Assembly: GCA_947497895.1 (NCBI GenBank) | Contig: CANMIL010000001.1 | Coordinates: 864,377-928,376, forward strand | Length of the DNA: 64,000 bases | Direction: 5' to 3' | DNA from: an uncultured Tenacibaculum sp. | Lineage (GTDB): Bacteria; Bacteroidota; Bacteroidia; Flavobacteriales; Flavobacteriaceae | In this document: positions 9,109 to 19,848 of the stretch, piece by piece | How the letters are laid out: each line of letters starts with the position of its first letter | How positions within the stretch are numbered: the stretch's first letter is position 1 | Program-made: the position numbers and the translations under genes | The notes under the pieces: model-generated | Told to the model about the DNA's origin: nothing | The model's database searches: none | Seen by the model: the letters and a program-made list of their open reading frames with translations, nothing else

Positions 9109-9501
9109 TTAAAAACTTTTTAAATCAATTCCGGCAATGTCATAATGAGAAGCATGAGCCACGGCTTCCTTATTTTTTATAATCAGTAGCTGAGGCGACT
9201 GGTGTAAAACTTGAAACTTATACCCTACTTCGTTTGAAATATCACGATAGCTTAATAAATCAAGATAATACACTTTAAACTCTTTTAAAGACTCGTCAAA
9301 ACTCTTTTCAAATCGTTGAATAACCATACTACTAATCCCGCATCGCGTTGAATGTTTGAATATAGCAACCGGCTCGCTTTCCGATATGTTTTCTATTTCA
9401 TTTAACTGCTCTATGTTGGTAAGAGGAATCCAATTAACAAAGGATTCTTTCTTCTTGTTATTTTTATCTGAACTTCCGAAAAGTGAATTAATAATTCCCA
9501 T
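9109..9501 (-). CDS. ytxJ: Bacillithiol system redox-active protein YtxJ
   Basis: This is a 130-aa YtxJ/DUF2847 thioredoxin-fold protein. The key motif is KHSTRCGISSMVIQRFE (about 49-65), with a single active-site Cys in CGIS, as in monothiol bacilliredoxins that remove bacillithiol from proteins. The downstream strand-helix order (FKVYYLDLLSYRDIS, then the cis-Pro-like HQSPQLLII) fits the fold. It implies that the host makes bacillithiol, as many Flavobacteriia do; biosynthesis genes are not in this window. Residues 1-20 are polar and Lys-rich. Confidence 0.9.
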   Translation of the reverse strand: MGIINSLFGSSDKNNKKKESFVNWIPLTNIEQLNEIENISESEPVAIFKHSTRCGISSMVIQRFEKSFDESLKEFKVYYLDLLSYRDISNEVGYKFQVLHQSPQLLIIKNKEAVAHASHYDIAGIDLKSF

Positions 9502-9625
9502 AGTTATATATTGTTTTTATATCCGTCGCTATTTCTTAAAAACCTTTCAACACGACAAAAAGTCACCCAAAACCAAGGTTTTAAAGACATTTTGACGTAA
9601 GTTATTTAAAATATTACGTTGGTAT

Positions 9626-9633
9626 TAATTTTG
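9626..9633 (+). promoter_or_regulatory. Predicted -7 promoter element for clpB
   Basis: TAATTTTG matches TAnnTTTG and lies 21 nt before the first clpB ATG. I see no CIRCE or other heat-shock operator nearby, so heat induction is not visible in the sequence. Confidence 0.6.
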
Positions 9634-9654
9634 ACCTGTTTTGTGTAAAATAAA

Positions 9655-12261
9655 ATGATTATGAATTTCAACAATTATACGATAAAATCTCAAGAAACAA
9701 TACAACAAGCGCAACAACTTGCACAGGGGTATTCACATAACCAAATTGAAAATGAACATATATTCAAAGCACTTTTTACCGTTGATGAAAATGTGCTCCC
9801 TTTTATATTAAAAAAACTAAATGTAAATGTCCAAGTTGTTCAGCAAATATTAGATAAACAACTAGAGAGTTTTAGTAAAGTTTCAGGTACTGAACTAGTC
9901 CTTTCAAGAGAGGCCGGAAAAACGCTTACGGAAGCTTCAGTGATTGCCAAGAAAATGGATGATGAATATGTTTCTATTGAACATTTAGTTCTTTCCATTT
10001 TTAAATCTAAAAGTCAAATCGCTCAGGTTTTAAAAGATCAAGGAATAACAGAAAAAAACCTTACTGCTGCCATACAGGAATTAAGAAAAGGTGATCGCGT
10101 TACTTCACAAAATGCAGAAGAAACCTACAACTCACTCAATAAATACGCTAAAAACTTAAACCAATTAGCTCAAGATGGAAAACTTGACCCTGTAATTGGT
10201 AGAGACGAAGAAATAAGACGGTTACTTCAAATTTTATCGAGAAGAACAAAAAACAATCCTATTTTAGTAGGTGAACCTGGTACAGGTAAAACCGCAATAG
10301 CTGAAGGTTTAGCACATCGAATTATTCGCGGTGATGTTCCAGAAAACTTAAAGGATAAACAAATTTACTCGTTGGACATGGGAGCTCTGATTGCAGGTGC
10401 CAAATACAAAGGGGAATTTGAGGAAAGATTAAAAAGTGTGGTAAAAGAAGTAACAACATCAGAAGGTGATATTGTTCTTTTTATTGATGAAATACACACC
10501 TTGGTTGGCGCTGGTGGTGGACAAGGTGCTATGGATGCAGCGAACATTTTAAAGCCCGCTCTTGCACGTGGTGAATTGAGAGCGATTGGGGCAACTACTT
10601 TAGATGAATATCAAAAGTATTTTGAAAAAGATAAAGCCCTTGAAAGAAGGTTTCAAAAGGTAATTGTAGATGAGCCTGATACGGAAAGTGCTATATCAAT
10701 TTTAAGAGGTATTAAAGACAAATATGAAACACATCATAAAGTAAGAATCAAAGACGAATCCATTATAGGTGCAGTAGAACTTTCACAACGTTATATTACC
10801 AACCGTTTTTTACCAGACAAGGCGATCGATTTAATGGATGAAGCGGCATCAAAATTACGCATGGAGATTAATTCTAAACCAGAAGAACTCGATGTTTTAG
10901 ATAGAAGGATCATGCAGCTTGAAATTGAAATTGAAGCGATTAAACGTGAAAACGACTCCATTAAATTAAAATCTTTAAATGCAGAATTAGCAAATTTAAA
11001 AGAAGATCGCAATGAAATTAATGCAAAGTGGCAATCTGAGAAAAGCGTTGTTGAGAAAATTCAGCAATTAAAATCTTCTATTGAAGAGTTTAAGTTAGAA
11101 GCTGATAAAGCTGAAAGAAATGGTGATTATGGTAAGGTAGCAGAATTACGATACGGTAAAATTAAAGAAGCTCAGGAGCAACTTGACGAACAACAAATCA
11201 TTTTAGCGAATCAAAAAGAAGACTCCTTAATAAAAGAGGAAGTTACTTATGACGACATCGCCGAAGTAGTTGCTAAATGGACAGGAATTCCTGTGACAAA
11301 GATGTTACAGTCTGAACGTGAAAAACTACTGAATCTTGAAGTTGAATTACACAAACGCGTTGTGGGACAAGAAGAGGCTATAGAAGCTGTTTCGGATGCC
11401 GTTAGACGCTCAAGAGCTGGATTACAAAACCCTAACAAGCCCATTGGTTCATTTCTATTCTTAGGAACAACAGGTGTTGGAAAAACGGAACTCGCCAAAG
11501 CATTAGCTGATTATCTATTTGATGATGAAAATGCAATGACACGTATAGATATGAGTGAATATCAAGAACGCCACTCAGTAAGCAGGTTGGTCGGTGCACC
11601 TCCAGGTTATGTTGGATATGACGAAGGAGGACAATTGACTGAAGCTGTAAGGAGAAAACCTTATTCTGTGGTATTATTGGATGAAATTGAAAAAGCTCAT
11701 CCCGATACGTTCAATATTTTGTTACAGGTTTTAGATGAAGGTAGACTTACAGACAACAAAGGTAGAGTTGCTGATTTTAAGAATACTATTATCATCATGA
11801 CATCGAACATGGGAAGCCATATTATCCAAGAGAAGTTTGAAAACATGAAGCAAGACATATACACCACCATGGAATTGGCTAAAACCGAAGTATTAGGGTT
11901 ACTAAAACAAAGTGTACGTCCTGAGTTTTTAAATAGGATTGACGATATTGTAATGTTTACTCCATTGTCTGAAAGTAATATTAAGAACATTGTCGAACTA
12001 CAATTAAATAGTGTTAAGAAAATGGTAGCCAAACAAAATATAACCATTGATGCCACTGAACAGGCAATTTTATACTTAGCTAAAAAAGGGTATCAACCTG
12101 AATTTGGTGCTCGTCCTGTGAAGAGAGTGATTCAAAAAGAAGTATTGAATGCTCTTTCGAAAGAAATTCTTTCTGGAAAAGTAACCACCGACAGTATTAT
12201 TTTGTTAGACTCGTTTGATGATCAATTAGTATTCAGAAACCAATCTGAATTGGTTCAATAA
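9655..12261 (+). CDS. clpB: ATP-dependent disaggregase ClpB
   Basis: ClpB is the cytosolic AAA+ disaggregase that works with DnaK to rescue aggregated proteins. All parts are present: the Clp N-domain (about 5-145), NBD1 with Walker [15 protein letters not shown] (about 206-219) and [14 protein letters not shown], the coiled-coil M domain (about 410-530), NBD2 with [14 protein letters not shown] (about 604-617) and the sensor region NRIDDIVMF, and the C-terminal D2-small domain with [10 protein letters not shown]. The length of 868 aa is typical. ATG codons at 9655 and 9661 are both possible starts. It is followed by a strong terminator shared with the convergent cysteine synthase-like gene. 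Confidence 0.98.
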   Translation: MIMNFNNYTIKSQETIQQAQQLAQGYSHNQIENEHIFKALFTVDENVLPFILKKLNVNVQVVQQILDKQLESFSKVSGTELVLSREAGKTLTEASVIAKKMDDEYVSIEHLVLSIFKSKSQIAQVLKDQGITEKNLTAAIQELRKGDRVTSQNAEETYNSLNKYAKNLNQLAQDGKLDPVIGRDEEIRRLLQILSRRTKNNPILVGEPGTGKTAIAEGLAHRIIRGDVPENLKDKQIYSLDMGALIAGAKYKGEFEERLKSVVKEVTTSEGDIVLFIDEIHTLVGAGGGQGAMDAANILKPALARGELRAIGATTLDEYQKYFEKDKALERRFQKVIVDEPDTESAISILRGIKDKYETHHKVRIKDESIIGAVELSQRYITNRFLPDKAIDLMDEAASKLRMEINSKPEELDVLDRRIMQLEIEIEAIKRENDSIKLKSLNAELANLKEDRNEINAKWQSEKSVVEKIQQLKSSIEEFKLEADKAERNGDYGKVAELRYGKIKEAQEQLDEQQIILANQKEDSLIKEEVTYDDIAEVVAKWTGIPVTKMLQSEREKLLNLEVELHKRVVGQEEAIEAVSDAVRRSRAGLQNPNKPIGSFLFLGTTGVGKTELAKALADYLFDDENAMTRIDMSEYQERHSVSRLVGAPPGYVGYDEGGQLTEAVRRKPYSVVLLDEIEKAHPDTFNILLQVLDEGRLTDNKGRVADFKNTIIIMTSNMGSHIIQEKFENMKQDIYTTMELAKTEVLGLLKQSVRPEFLNRIDDIVMFTPLSESNIKNIVELQLNSVKKMVAKQNITIDATEQAILYLAKKGYQPEFGARPVKRVIQKEVLNALSKEILSGKVTTDSIILLDSFDDQLVFRNQSELVQ

Positions 12262-12280
12262 ACAATATAAGTTTAACTAA

Positions 12281-12316
12281 AAAAGGGTATCATTTTCATT
12301 AATGATACCCTTTTTA
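12281..12316 (+). terminator. Bidirectional terminator between clpB and the cysteine synthase-like gene
   Basis: GGGTATCATT and AATGATACCC form a 10-bp perfect stem with a 6-nt loop, with A run before and T run after, active in both directions. Confidence 0.9.
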
Positions 12317-12334
12317 TTTTCATATATCAAAAGT

Positions 12335-13354
12335 TTATAAAAACCCTTGGTTTTTCATCCATTCGTCTGAATAAATTTTATTCATATATCTAGATCCATG
12401 ATCAGGTAAAACTACTACAATAACACTATTTTCATCAAAATATCCTAAATCTGCGTATTGCTGCAATCCCTGTAAAACTGCCCCTGAAGTATAACCTGCA
12501 AAAATCCCCTCAGTTTTCACCAATTCTCTTGCCTTTAAAGCTGAATCTTTATCTGACACCTTTTCGTAAACATCTACAACATCGAAATCTGTAGACGTAG
12601 GAATAAGAGTTTTCCCCAATCCTTCAATTTTATACGGACTAATTTCGTTCGAATCAAATTCACCAGTTTCATGAAACTTCTTAATAACTGATCCTATAGC
12701 ATCTATTCCTAAAACCTTAATCTCTGGATTTTGTTCTTTTAAAAAACGTCCAGTACCTGAAATCGTCCCTCCTGTTCCACTAGCGACTACAATATGTGTT
12801 ACTCTTCCCTCAGTTTGCTCCCAAATTTCAGGACCAGTACTTACATAATGTGCCTCAATATTTAACTCATTAAAATACTGATTAATATAAATTGATCCCG
12901 GATTTTCTTTGTGCAATCTCTTAGCAACTTCATAATAAGAACGAGGGTCATCTGCAGCAACATTTGCTGGGCAAATATGCACTTCTGCTCCCATGGCTTT
13001 TAGCATATCAATTTTATCCTGAGATGATTTATCACTAACTGCCAAAATACATCTGTATCCTTTTACAATACTGATCATAGCAAGCGAAAAACCAGTATTC
13101 CCTGAAGTAGTCTCTACAATAATATCGCCTCTCTTTACGATTCCTTTTTTCTCAGCAGTTTCAATAATATGCAAAGCTATTCTATCTTTTGCTGAGTGTC
13201 CTGGATTAAAAGCTTCTAATTTAGCAAAGCATTTTCCAGGGATATTTTGAGTGATATTATGTAATTTGACTAAAGGGGTTTCTCCTACTAGATCTAAAAC
13301 TGAATTGGTAATACCAGTATGTCTCATTCTTTCTAAAATCATAAAAGGCGTCAT
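12335..13354 (-). CDS. PLP-dependent cysteine synthase / cystathionine beta-synthase-like enzyme
   Basis: This 339-aa fold-type II PLP enzyme belongs to the cysteine synthase family. Substrate-binding TPLVKLHNI, the PLP-lysine site NPGHSAKDR, the carboxylate-binding loop [11 protein letters not shown] and the phosphate loop [11 protein letters not shown] are all present. The motif is SAKDR rather than the usual SVKDR of CysK. The C-terminus [15 protein letters not shown] resembles catalytic cores of cystathionine beta-synthases without the CBS domains, so either O-acetylserine sulfhydrylase or CBS activity is possible. No cysE or sulfur genes lie next to it. It has its own promoter. Confidence 0.88.
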   Translation of the reverse strand: MTPFMILERMRHTGITNSVLDLVGETPLVKLHNITQNIPGKCFAKLEAFNPGHSAKDRIALHIIETAEKKGIVKRGDIIVETTSGNTGFSLAMISIVKGYRCILAVSDKSSQDKIDMLKAMGAEVHICPANVAADDPRSYYEVAKRLHKENPGSIYINQYFNELNIEAHYVSTGPEIWEQTEGRVTHIVVASGTGGTISGTGRFLKEQNPEIKVLGIDAIGSVIKKFHETGEFDSNEISPYKIEGLGKTLIPTSTDFDVVDVYEKVSDKDSALKARELVKTEGIFAGYTSGAVLQGLQQYADLGYFDENSVIVVVLPDHGSRYMNKIYSDEWMKNQGFL

Positions 13355-13421
13355 TATGAAAAAGTAGGGTTAAATAATTTATTTCTATTTTTTCATAATA
13401 ACACCCTGCTCTTTCCGTGGG

Positions 13422-13429
13422 CAAAAATA
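13422..13429 (-). promoter_or_regulatory. Predicted -7 promoter element for the cysteine synthase-like gene
   Basis: The minus strand reads TATTTTTG, matching TAnnTTTG, 67 nt before the ATG. It sits close to the 3' end of the peptidase gene that is transcribed in the same direction. Confidence 0.5.
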
Positions 13430-13432
13430 TAA

Positions 13433-15595
13433 TTATTTTTCTAACTTACCTTCTAACATTAAAAAGAACGCATATTCTTCTGCTGTTTCCTTTAATGAAT
13501 TAAACCTTCCAGAAGCTCCTCCATGCCCAGCTTCCATATTTGTATGTAAAAAAAGTAAGTTATTATCTGTTTTTAATTCTCTTAATTTAGCTACCCATTT
13601 TGCTGGCTCCCAGTACTGCACTTGACTATCGTGTAAACCAGTTGTTACTAACATATTTGGGTATTCCTTTGCTTCAACTTGATCATAAGGAGAATACGAC
13701 TTGATATAATCATAATATTCTTTATCATTAGGATTCCCCCATTCGTCATATTCACCAGTTGTTAAAGGAATGCTATCATCTAACATTGTTGAAATTACAT
13801 CAACAAAAGGAACTGCCGCTATGACTCCGTTGTACAACTCTGGATTCATATTAATAATAGCTCCCATTAATAAACCTCCAGCTGATCCTCCCATTGCATA
13901 TAAATGCTCAGGAGATGTATAACCATTTTCGATTAAATATTTCGAACAGTCAATAAAATCGGTAAATGTATTTTTCTTGTTTAACATTTTCCCATCTTCA
14001 TACCACTCTCTTCCTAAGTATTGACTTCCTCTAATGTGAGCCAAAGCAAAAATAAATCCTCTATCTAACAAGCTTAATCTTGTTGTAGAAAAACCATCAG
14101 AGATTGTATAACCATACGATCCATAAGCGTACTGCAATACAGGTGTCTTTTCGTCTATTTTTGTATCCTTATGATAAACGATAGACAATGCCACCTTCTT
14201 TCCATCACGAGCAGGAACCCAAATACGTTTACTTATATAATTAGCTTTATCAAACTTACCTCCTAATACTTCTTGCTCTTTTTTAACATCTTTACTTCTA
14301 TCTTTCATGTTAAAATCAATCACAGAACTTGGAGTTGTCATTGAGTTATAAGAATATCGAATTACATCTGTATCAAATTCAGGATTAGAATAAACACCTG
14401 CTGAGTATGTTTCTTCATTAAAAGGTAGATAGTAATCTTCCTTTCCATCCCAGCGCTTAATTCTAATTTTGTTTACCCCTTCACTTCTTTCTTCTAGAAC
14501 TAAATAATCTTTAAAAATTGAAAAATCTTCAAATAGAACATCTTCTCTATGAGGAATAACATCTACCCAGTTTTCTTTTGTAGTTTTATTCTCAGGCGTC
14601 TTCATTAATTTAAAGTTAGTAGCCCCATCTTTATTTGTTCTGATATAGAAAGCATCTTCATAATGAGCGACATCGTATTCTAAATCTCTCTCTCGAGGTT
14701 GAATAATTCTAAACTCTCCACTTGGATTATCAGCTTCTAACACTCTATACTCAGTTGATACAGTGCTATAACAACCTATAACAATATATTTTTTAGACTT
14801 TGTCTTTGTAGCAAAAACTCCAAATGTTTCATCCTTTTCCTCGAAGACCAACTCATCTTTCGAAGAATCCGTACCTAAAACATGTCTATATATTTGAGAA
14901 CTTCTTAAAGTAACAGGGTCCTTCTTTGTATAGAAGAATGATTTATTATCATTTGACCAAACTGACCCTCCGGTTGTATTCTCTATTTTATCACCTAAGA
15001 TTTCTCCTGTAGCAAGATTTTTAATTTGAATCGTATACTGGCGCCTACTTACGGTATCCACAGCAAAAGCAGCCAGTTTATTATCTGGACTAACATTTAA
15101 TCCTCCTAATTGATAATATTCGTGTCCTTTAGCTTCTTCATTTACATTAAAAATGATTTCTTCCTCTGCCTCTAAAGTTTCTTTCTTTCTGCTGTAAATT
15201 GGATATTGTCCTCCAATTTCATAACGCGTGATATAATAGTATCCATTTTCTTTATAAGGAACCGATTCATCATCTTCTTTTATCCTACCCTTCATTTCCT
15301 CGAATAAATCCTCTTGGAAACCTTTCGTACCAGCAGTTTCCTTTTCGTAATACTGATTTTCAGCATTTAAGTAGTCGTATACTTTTTGCGTTTGTTCGTC
15401 CTTCACTTCAGCATTTTTTTGCTCATCTGTCAAACGCATCCAAAAGTAATTATCTACTCTTACATCTCCGTGTTTTTCTAATTTACTTGGCTGTTTCTCA
15501 GCTACGGGAATTTGTATCTCTGTATTCATTCTCTCTTTTTTGCAGGAAGCAAAAATAAGGTTTAAAGTTAGTATCGTAATAATTATTTTTCTCAT
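13433..15595 (-). CDS. ptrB: S9 family peptidase, oligopeptidase B-like lipoprotein
   Basis: This prolyl oligopeptidase family serine peptidase cleaves short peptides, typically after Arg or Lys in oligopeptidase B. The chosen start gives MRKIIITILTLNLIFASCKK, a lipoprotein signal with Cys about 18, so the enzyme is likely membrane-anchored outside the cytoplasm; a longer frame from 15688 lacks such sense. The N-terminal seven-bladed propeller covers about 70-410. The hydrolase domain has GGSAGGLL with Ser571, Asp in TTGLHDSQVQYWEP and His in EAGHGGASGR. The 720-aa length is normal. It is divergent from ybaB with a 70-bp gap. Confidence 0.93.
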   Translation of the reverse strand: MRKIIITILTLNLIFASCKKERMNTEIQIPVAEKQPSKLEKHGDVRVDNYFWMRLTDEQKNAEVKDEQTQKVYDYLNAENQYYEKETAGTKGFQEDLFEEMKGRIKEDDESVPYKENGYYYITRYEIGGQYPIYSRKKETLEAEEEIIFNVNEEAKGHEYYQLGGLNVSPDNKLAAFAVDTVSRRQYTIQIKNLATGEILGDKIENTTGGSVWSNDNKSFFYTKKDPVTLRSSQIYRHVLGTDSSKDELVFEEKDETFGVFATKTKSKKYIVIGCYSTVSTEYRVLEADNPSGEFRIIQPRERDLEYDVAHYEDAFYIRTNKDGATNFKLMKTPENKTTKENWVDVIPHREDVLFEDFSIFKDYLVLEERSEGVNKIRIKRWDGKEDYYLPFNEETYSAGVYSNPEFDTDVIRYSYNSMTTPSSVIDFNMKDRSKDVKKEQEVLGGKFDKANYISKRIWVPARDGKKVALSIVYHKDTKIDEKTPVLQYAYGSYGYTISDGFSTTRLSLLDRGFIFALAHIRGSQYLGREWYEDGKMLNKKNTFTDFIDCSKYLIENGYTSPEHLYAMGGSAGGLLMGAIINMNPELYNGVIAAVPFVDVISTMLDDSIPLTTGEYDEWGNPNDKEYYDYIKSYSPYDQVEAKEYPNMLVTTGLHDSQVQYWEPAKWVAKLRELKTDNNLLFLHTNMEAGHGGASGRFNSLKETAEEYAFFLMLEGKLEK

Positions 15596-15630
15596 TTTAG
15601 TTTGGTTATTCCATTTTGAAGTGAAAATAC

Positions 15631-15638
15631 TACTTTTG
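15631..15638 (+). promoter_or_regulatory. Predicted -7 promoter element for ybaB
   Basis: TACTTTTG matches TAnnTTTG and lies 27 nt before the ybaB ATG, inside the 70-bp gap to the divergent peptidase gene. Confidence 0.6.
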
Positions 15639-15665
15639 TAGAACAATAGTTTTAAAATAATTATA

Positions 15666-15989
15666 ATGTTTGGAGATCTATCTAACATGATGGGTAAATT
15701 AAAAGAAGCCCAAGAAAAAGTTGAAGAAACAAAAAAAAGATTAGATACAGTTTTAATCGATGAATCAGCAGCAAACGGAAATATAAAAATTACTGTAACT
15801 GCAAATCGTGAAATTAAAGCTATTTCAGTTGATCAATCACTACTTGAAGACAAAGAGGAGCTTGAAGATTATTTAATCTTAACCTTAAACAAAGCGTTAA
15901 AAAGAGCTGGTGAAATTAACGAACAAGAATTGGCTATCGCGGCTAAAAGTGGTATGCCAAATATTCCTGGAATGGATATGTTTAAATAA
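15666..15989 (+). CDS. ybaB: YbaB/EbfC family nucleoid-associated protein
   Basis: This 107-aa protein is a YbaB/EbfC DNA-binding protein, a dimeric nucleoid-associated factor. The start [21 protein letters not shown], the central strand segment [20 protein letters not shown] and the C-terminal helix with [11 protein letters not shown] are the family layout. In many bacteria ybaB sits beside dnaX and recR; here it heads a run with a DUF2752 gene 8 bp downstream and a CCC-motif gene, so the classical context is lost. Confidence 0.93.
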   Translation: MFGDLSNMMGKLKEAQEKVEETKKRLDTVLIDESAANGNIKITVTANREIKAISVDQSLLEDKEELEDYLILTLNKALKRAGEINEQELAIAAKSGMPNIPGMDMFK

Positions 15990-15997
15990 GAAGAAGC

Positions 15998-16288
15998 ATG
16001 AAGTTAGAGGACTACATGCTACCTTGCATGAATAAGAAGCTTTTTGGAATAGACTGTCCAGGCTGCGGTTTACAAAGATCCGCTAGCTTGCTTTCTGAAG
16101 GAAAATTCTATGATGCTTTTACAATGTTCCCTGCTATTTACACAACAATTTTGTTAGTAGTTATTGCTATACTTCATTTCATCTTAAAAAAGAAAATCAC
16201 CTTGAAAATTTTGATGGTATTGGCCATAAGTAATGTTATTATCATTGTTTTGGCATATATCATAAAAATGAACAAACTATTAAGTTAA
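15998..16288 (+). CDS. DUF2752 family membrane protein
   Basis: The 96-aa protein has the DUF2752 signature: CPGCGLQRS (about 20-28) right after MNKKLFGID, followed by SLLSEGKFYDAFTMFP and two hydrophobic helices. The Cys pair in CPGCG suggests a metal or redox function, but none has been shown for the family. It is 8 bp after ybaB and 19 bp before the CCC-motif gene, indicating co-transcription. Confidence 0.85.
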   Translation: MKLEDYMLPCMNKKLFGIDCPGCGLQRSASLLSEGKFYDAFTMFPAIYTTILLVVIAILHFILKKKITLKILMVLAISNVIIIVLAYIIKMNKLLS

Positions 16289-16307
16289 CTAAATCAAATA
16301 TACATTC

Positions 16308-16640
16308 ATGAACGAATTTGAACAAAGACAACTCCCCAATGCAACAGCAGTTTTAGCCTTAGGAATTATTTCTATTTTAAGTTGTTGCTGCTATGGAATA
16401 CCTGGTATTATTCTTGGGGCGATTGCACTTATTTTATTCAAACAGGACAAAGCCAAATATGACTTAAACCCTAGTTTATATACTAATTACTCTAACCTAA
16501 ACACTGGGAGAATTTTAGCTATTATAGGAATCGTATTAAGTGCATTCTATTTATTTTTTATCATTGGAATATTTGCTACAGTAGGCTGGGAAGCATTACA
16601 AGATCCAGAACTTTTGCAAGAAAGAATGAATGGTTGGTAA
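16308..16640 (+). CDS. CCC motif membrane protein
   Basis: This 110-aa membrane protein carries ISILSCCCYGIPGIILG (about 22-38), the three consecutive cysteines that give the family its name, plus a second membrane helix near residues 72-92. The N-terminus NEFEQRQLPNATAVLALG is typical of these Bacteroidota proteins. Function is unknown. It is the last gene of the ybaB run and is followed by a strong terminator. Confidence 0.85.
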   Translation: MNEFEQRQLPNATAVLALGIISILSCCCYGIPGIILGAIALILFKQDKAKYDLNPSLYTNYSNLNTGRILAIIGIVLSAFYLFFIIGIFATVGWEALQDPELLQERMNGW

Positions 16641-16664
16641 TAATCATTCTTACAACATTAATAT

Positions 16665-16698
16665 AAAAAATCCTGAAGTTTGAACTTCAGGATTTTTT
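16665..16698 (+). terminator. Terminator after the CCC-motif gene
   Basis: TCCTGAAGTT and AACTTCAGGA form a 10-bp stem with a 2-nt loop, extended by flanking A and T runs. Confidence 0.9.
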
Positions 16699-16850
16699 AT
16701 ATACAATTTATTGATTTTTAAACACTCATAAAATTGTTAATTCTTTTATGATAAGAAAGTTGTTCTTCTCTAAAAAAACAGAATAAATTCTATTATTTTC
16801 GCGCCCATTCTCCCCCTAATTATCCTATTTAATTGTAGATTTTATTTTTC

Positions 16851-19823
16851 ATGGACGACGAAAGAAATTGGTTACTTTATTATAAAAACAGTTTGTTTGA
16901 TAGTGAAAACTTGGCTATCGATATTTCAAGAATAAAACACCTGTATCATCAAAACTCTTCTGACCTAACCAATGCGTTAATTAGCAATAAAAATGCTACA
17001 GAAATTCTCGATTTAGAAGAACGTAGAATTAACCGATTGAAAGGAATTTCTAAAAAAGATAGTTCACGATGGCAAGAAATTAATGAAACTCAAATATTAA
17101 TTTCACCATTCCATCTGAAATTTAAAACAGATAATAAAAAATTCAAACAAAACGTTATTCATCCGTTTTGGATTACTGCCACCTTAGACAGGTCTGGAAA
17201 ACTTTCAGCTCCGAGAGATTTATTCCCTTTAATTGTAAGAAATTACGTTACTCCTATAGCAGATGTACAAAATGATTTCATTTTTTCATCCTTAGAAAAT
17301 GTTACCAATGCTCGTGATGTTGAACAGCCTGAAGCCTATGATGAAGATGAGAAAATAGGATGGGATGTTTATTGGGATTATATAAACGAAGTATTTAACG
17401 AAATTACTTTCAGTAGTATTTCAAATTATAAAACAGAAAAATACACAACACAACATAGCTTAACCTATTTTGCGGTAAGCTCAAAAATATCAACAGCTAA
17501 AAGTATTTTGTTTCTCTATGAAAATCTTCTAGATAATTTAGATGAATTACCTCTTTTAGCAAAAATTGTGACTCCTGTTGATCGCTACAGAAAACCACCA
17601 GTTACCGATGAGGGCTATTTGCATTACAATCACTTGCATTTAGGACAAATGTCAAATGAGTTTCCACTTTCTATAAGTCAACGAAAAACACTACTCTCCT
17701 ATTTGGTAGCAGAAGATAACCCAGTAATGGCGGTAAACGGACCTCCTGGAACAGGAAAGACAACATTACTTCAAAGTTTAGTAGCTACGGAATTTGTTAA
17801 ATCGGCTATTATAGGAGAAGAAGCACCTTTGATTTTAGCTTGCTCCAATAATAATCAGGCAGTAACCAATATTATTGATAGTTTTATCAATTCCGCAAGT
17901 AGTTTGGGGGAGCTCGCTGAACGCTGGATTCCAAACTTTAAAGGATACGCCACTTACCTTCCTTCGAACTCTAAAGCCGATAAAGCTTTAAAAGATATTA
18001 ACTATTTAAAAGGGAATCTTTTTGGTTATGAGGGAACTTTGTGTGATTTAGAAGACGAACAATACTTGTATGATGCTGAATATTACTTCCTTGAAAAATA
18101 TAGTAATTACTTCGGTTATCAAGAATCTTCTTTGGGAGAAGCTAGTTACCAACTACAACAAGAATTAATTGACATTGAAGATAAATTAATTGATGGAGTT
18201 CGCTTTTCTAACGACTATATCACGGCTATTGATTATATCAACAATCTATTATTAAGAGAGGAAGATTACATATCAAGTGATAATTTTATCATTACAAAAA
18301 TCCATCAATGGAGATCCCTTTTAGCTGAACTAAAGAAAGCTTATAAGCAAGATAATTTCATTGATGCTATTCGAGCTCATTTCACTTCGGATGAAAACTC
18401 GCAAAACGAGGATTATGTTTTTAAAATTACTGAAGACAAACTTAAAGATCAAGATACTGCTCTTTCGTATATCAAACAGCTCTTTGCAAATGTAAACCTG
18501 TTACTCCAAGCAAATCTAAAGCTTAGTGATTGGAAAAAAGAGAATAAAATTCTTGGACAGCCTTTTGTTTCCGAAGAAAAAATGTGGGATTTAGACTTGC
18601 AAAAGAATCCAAATCTCGATAAATCTAAGGGATATTTTTATAACGAAATTGATATGACTTTACGTCATAGAGCCTTTTTATTAGCAACACATTATTGGGA
18701 GGCTCGTTGGATTCTTGAAACGATTGACGTCGTTGAGAATGATACTGAAAGAGGAACTGGTGAAAACACCATAAAAGCACAATGGAAACGACGTGCTATG
18801 CTGACTCCTTGCTTTGTTGCAACCTTCTATATGGCTCCATCACATTTTGTTCGTAGTCAATTTCAAGGAGAAAGCGAAGAAGGTAAACCTATATTTGAAT
18901 ATTTCCCTTTAACTAATTTTGTCGATTTATTAATCATTGATGAAGCCGGGCAGGTTACACCTGAAGTTAGCATTCCTCTTTTTGCATTAGCTCAAAGGGC
19001 TTTCGTTGTGGGAGACTTAAAACAGATTGAACCTATCTGGTCCATTCCTCCAAAAATTGATACTGGAAACTTAAGTTCGTTACATATCATTGAAACCCCA
19101 CAAGAAAACGAACTTCTCGATAGTTTAGGTTTTTTAGCTTCTAGCGGAAGTATTATGAAGATGGCGCAAAACGCCTGCGAATATGAAACGGTAATAGGGA
19201 ATAAAAAAGAAAACGGATTGATTCTTCTTGAACACAGAAGGTGTAATGACGAAATCATTGATTTTTGTAATGAATTGGCTTATGATGGTATTTTAAAACC
19301 GATGAAAGGAAAGGCAAAAGAAGATCAAGTTTTCCCATCGATGGTAGCGTATCATGTTGAGGGGATTAGCGAACGAAAATATAACAGTCGTTGCAACATG
19401 AAGGAAGTAAATGCAATTATTTTATGGCTACAACAAAACAAAGAAGCAATACAAAAAGCCTATAATGTTAACTCTATTGAAAGTGTTTTAGGTATTATTA
19501 CTCCTTTTGCCAGTCAAAAAACAGAACTATCAAAAGCATTGACTGAAGCTGGCTATAAAATAAATGATATTAAGCTAGGAACGGTACATGCTTTGCAAGG
19601 TGCTGAGAGAAGTATCATTTTATTCAGCTCCGTCTACAGCAATGAAGATGAAGGCACCATGTTTTTCGATAGAGACAACAAACCAAACATGCTAAATGTT
19701 GCAGTTTCAAGAGCCAAAGACAGTTTCATATTATTTGGCGATACCCGAATTTTAAATGAAGCCAATAAAACACCTTCTGGCTTACTTAAAAAACATTTAA
19801 ACATTCAAGAAATGGCGTATTAA
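16851..19823 (+). CDS. UPF1/DNA2-like superfamily 1 helicase
   Basis: This 990-aa protein is an SF1B helicase of the DNA2/NAM7/UPF1 group. The N-terminal 290 residues are unassigned. Walker A is VNGPPGTGKTTLLQSL (about 295-310). After a long insert of about 380 residues, Walker B LLIIDEAGQVTPE (about 693-705) appears, followed by FVVGDLKQIEPI (motif III), GTVHALQGAERSIILFSS (motif V) and LNVAVSRAKDSFILFGD (motif VI). The large insert between motifs I and II is typical of this group. It stands alone after a terminator and is followed by a heptamer repeat. It could be a nucleic-acid remodeller or a defence ATPase; nothing adjacent decides. Confidence 0.88.
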   Translation: MDDERNWLLYYKNSLFDSENLAIDISRIKHLYHQNSSDLTNALISNKNATEILDLEERRINRLKGISKKDSSRWQEINETQILISPFHLKFKTDNKKFKQNVIHPFWITATLDRSGKLSAPRDLFPLIVRNYVTPIADVQNDFIFSSLENVTNARDVEQPEAYDEDEKIGWDVYWDYINEVFNEITFSSISNYKTEKYTTQHSLTYFAVSSKISTAKSILFLYENLLDNLDELPLLAKIVTPVDRYRKPPVTDEGYLHYNHLHLGQMSNEFPLSISQRKTLLSYLVAEDNPVMAVNGPPGTGKTTLLQSLVATEFVKSAIIGEEAPLILACSNNNQAVTNIIDSFINSASSLGELAERWIPNFKGYATYLPSNSKADKALKDINYLKGNLFGYEGTLCDLEDEQYLYDAEYYFLEKYSNYFGYQESSLGEASYQLQQELIDIEDKLIDGVRFSNDYITAIDYINNLLLREEDYISSDNFIITKIHQWRSLLAELKKAYKQDNFIDAIRAHFTSDENSQNEDYVFKITEDKLKDQDTALSYIKQLFANVNLLLQANLKLSDWKKENKILGQPFVSEEKMWDLDLQKNPNLDKSKGYFYNEIDMTLRHRAFLLATHYWEARWILETIDVVENDTERGTGENTIKAQWKRRAMLTPCFVATFYMAPSHFVRSQFQGESEEGKPIFEYFPLTNFVDLLIIDEAGQVTPEVSIPLFALAQRAFVVGDLKQIEPIWSIPPKIDTGNLSSLHIIETPQENELLDSLGFLASSGSIMKMAQNACEYETVIGNKKENGLILLEHRRCNDEIIDFCNELAYDGILKPMKGKAKEDQVFPSMVAYHVEGISERKYNSRCNMKEVNAIILWLQQNKEAIQKAYNVNSIESVLGIITPFASQKTELSKALTEAGYKINDIKLGTVHALQGAERSIILFSSVYSNEDEGTMFFDRDNKPNMLNVAVSRAKDSFILFGDTRILNEANKTPSGLLKKHLNIQEMAY

Positions 19824-19848
19824 AATTTTGAGTGATTAGCTTTAAATT

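Noticed and set aside
10365..12056. Several antisense frames of 60-119 codons inside clpB.
   Set aside because: They are shadows of the strongly conserved clpB frame and match no protein family.
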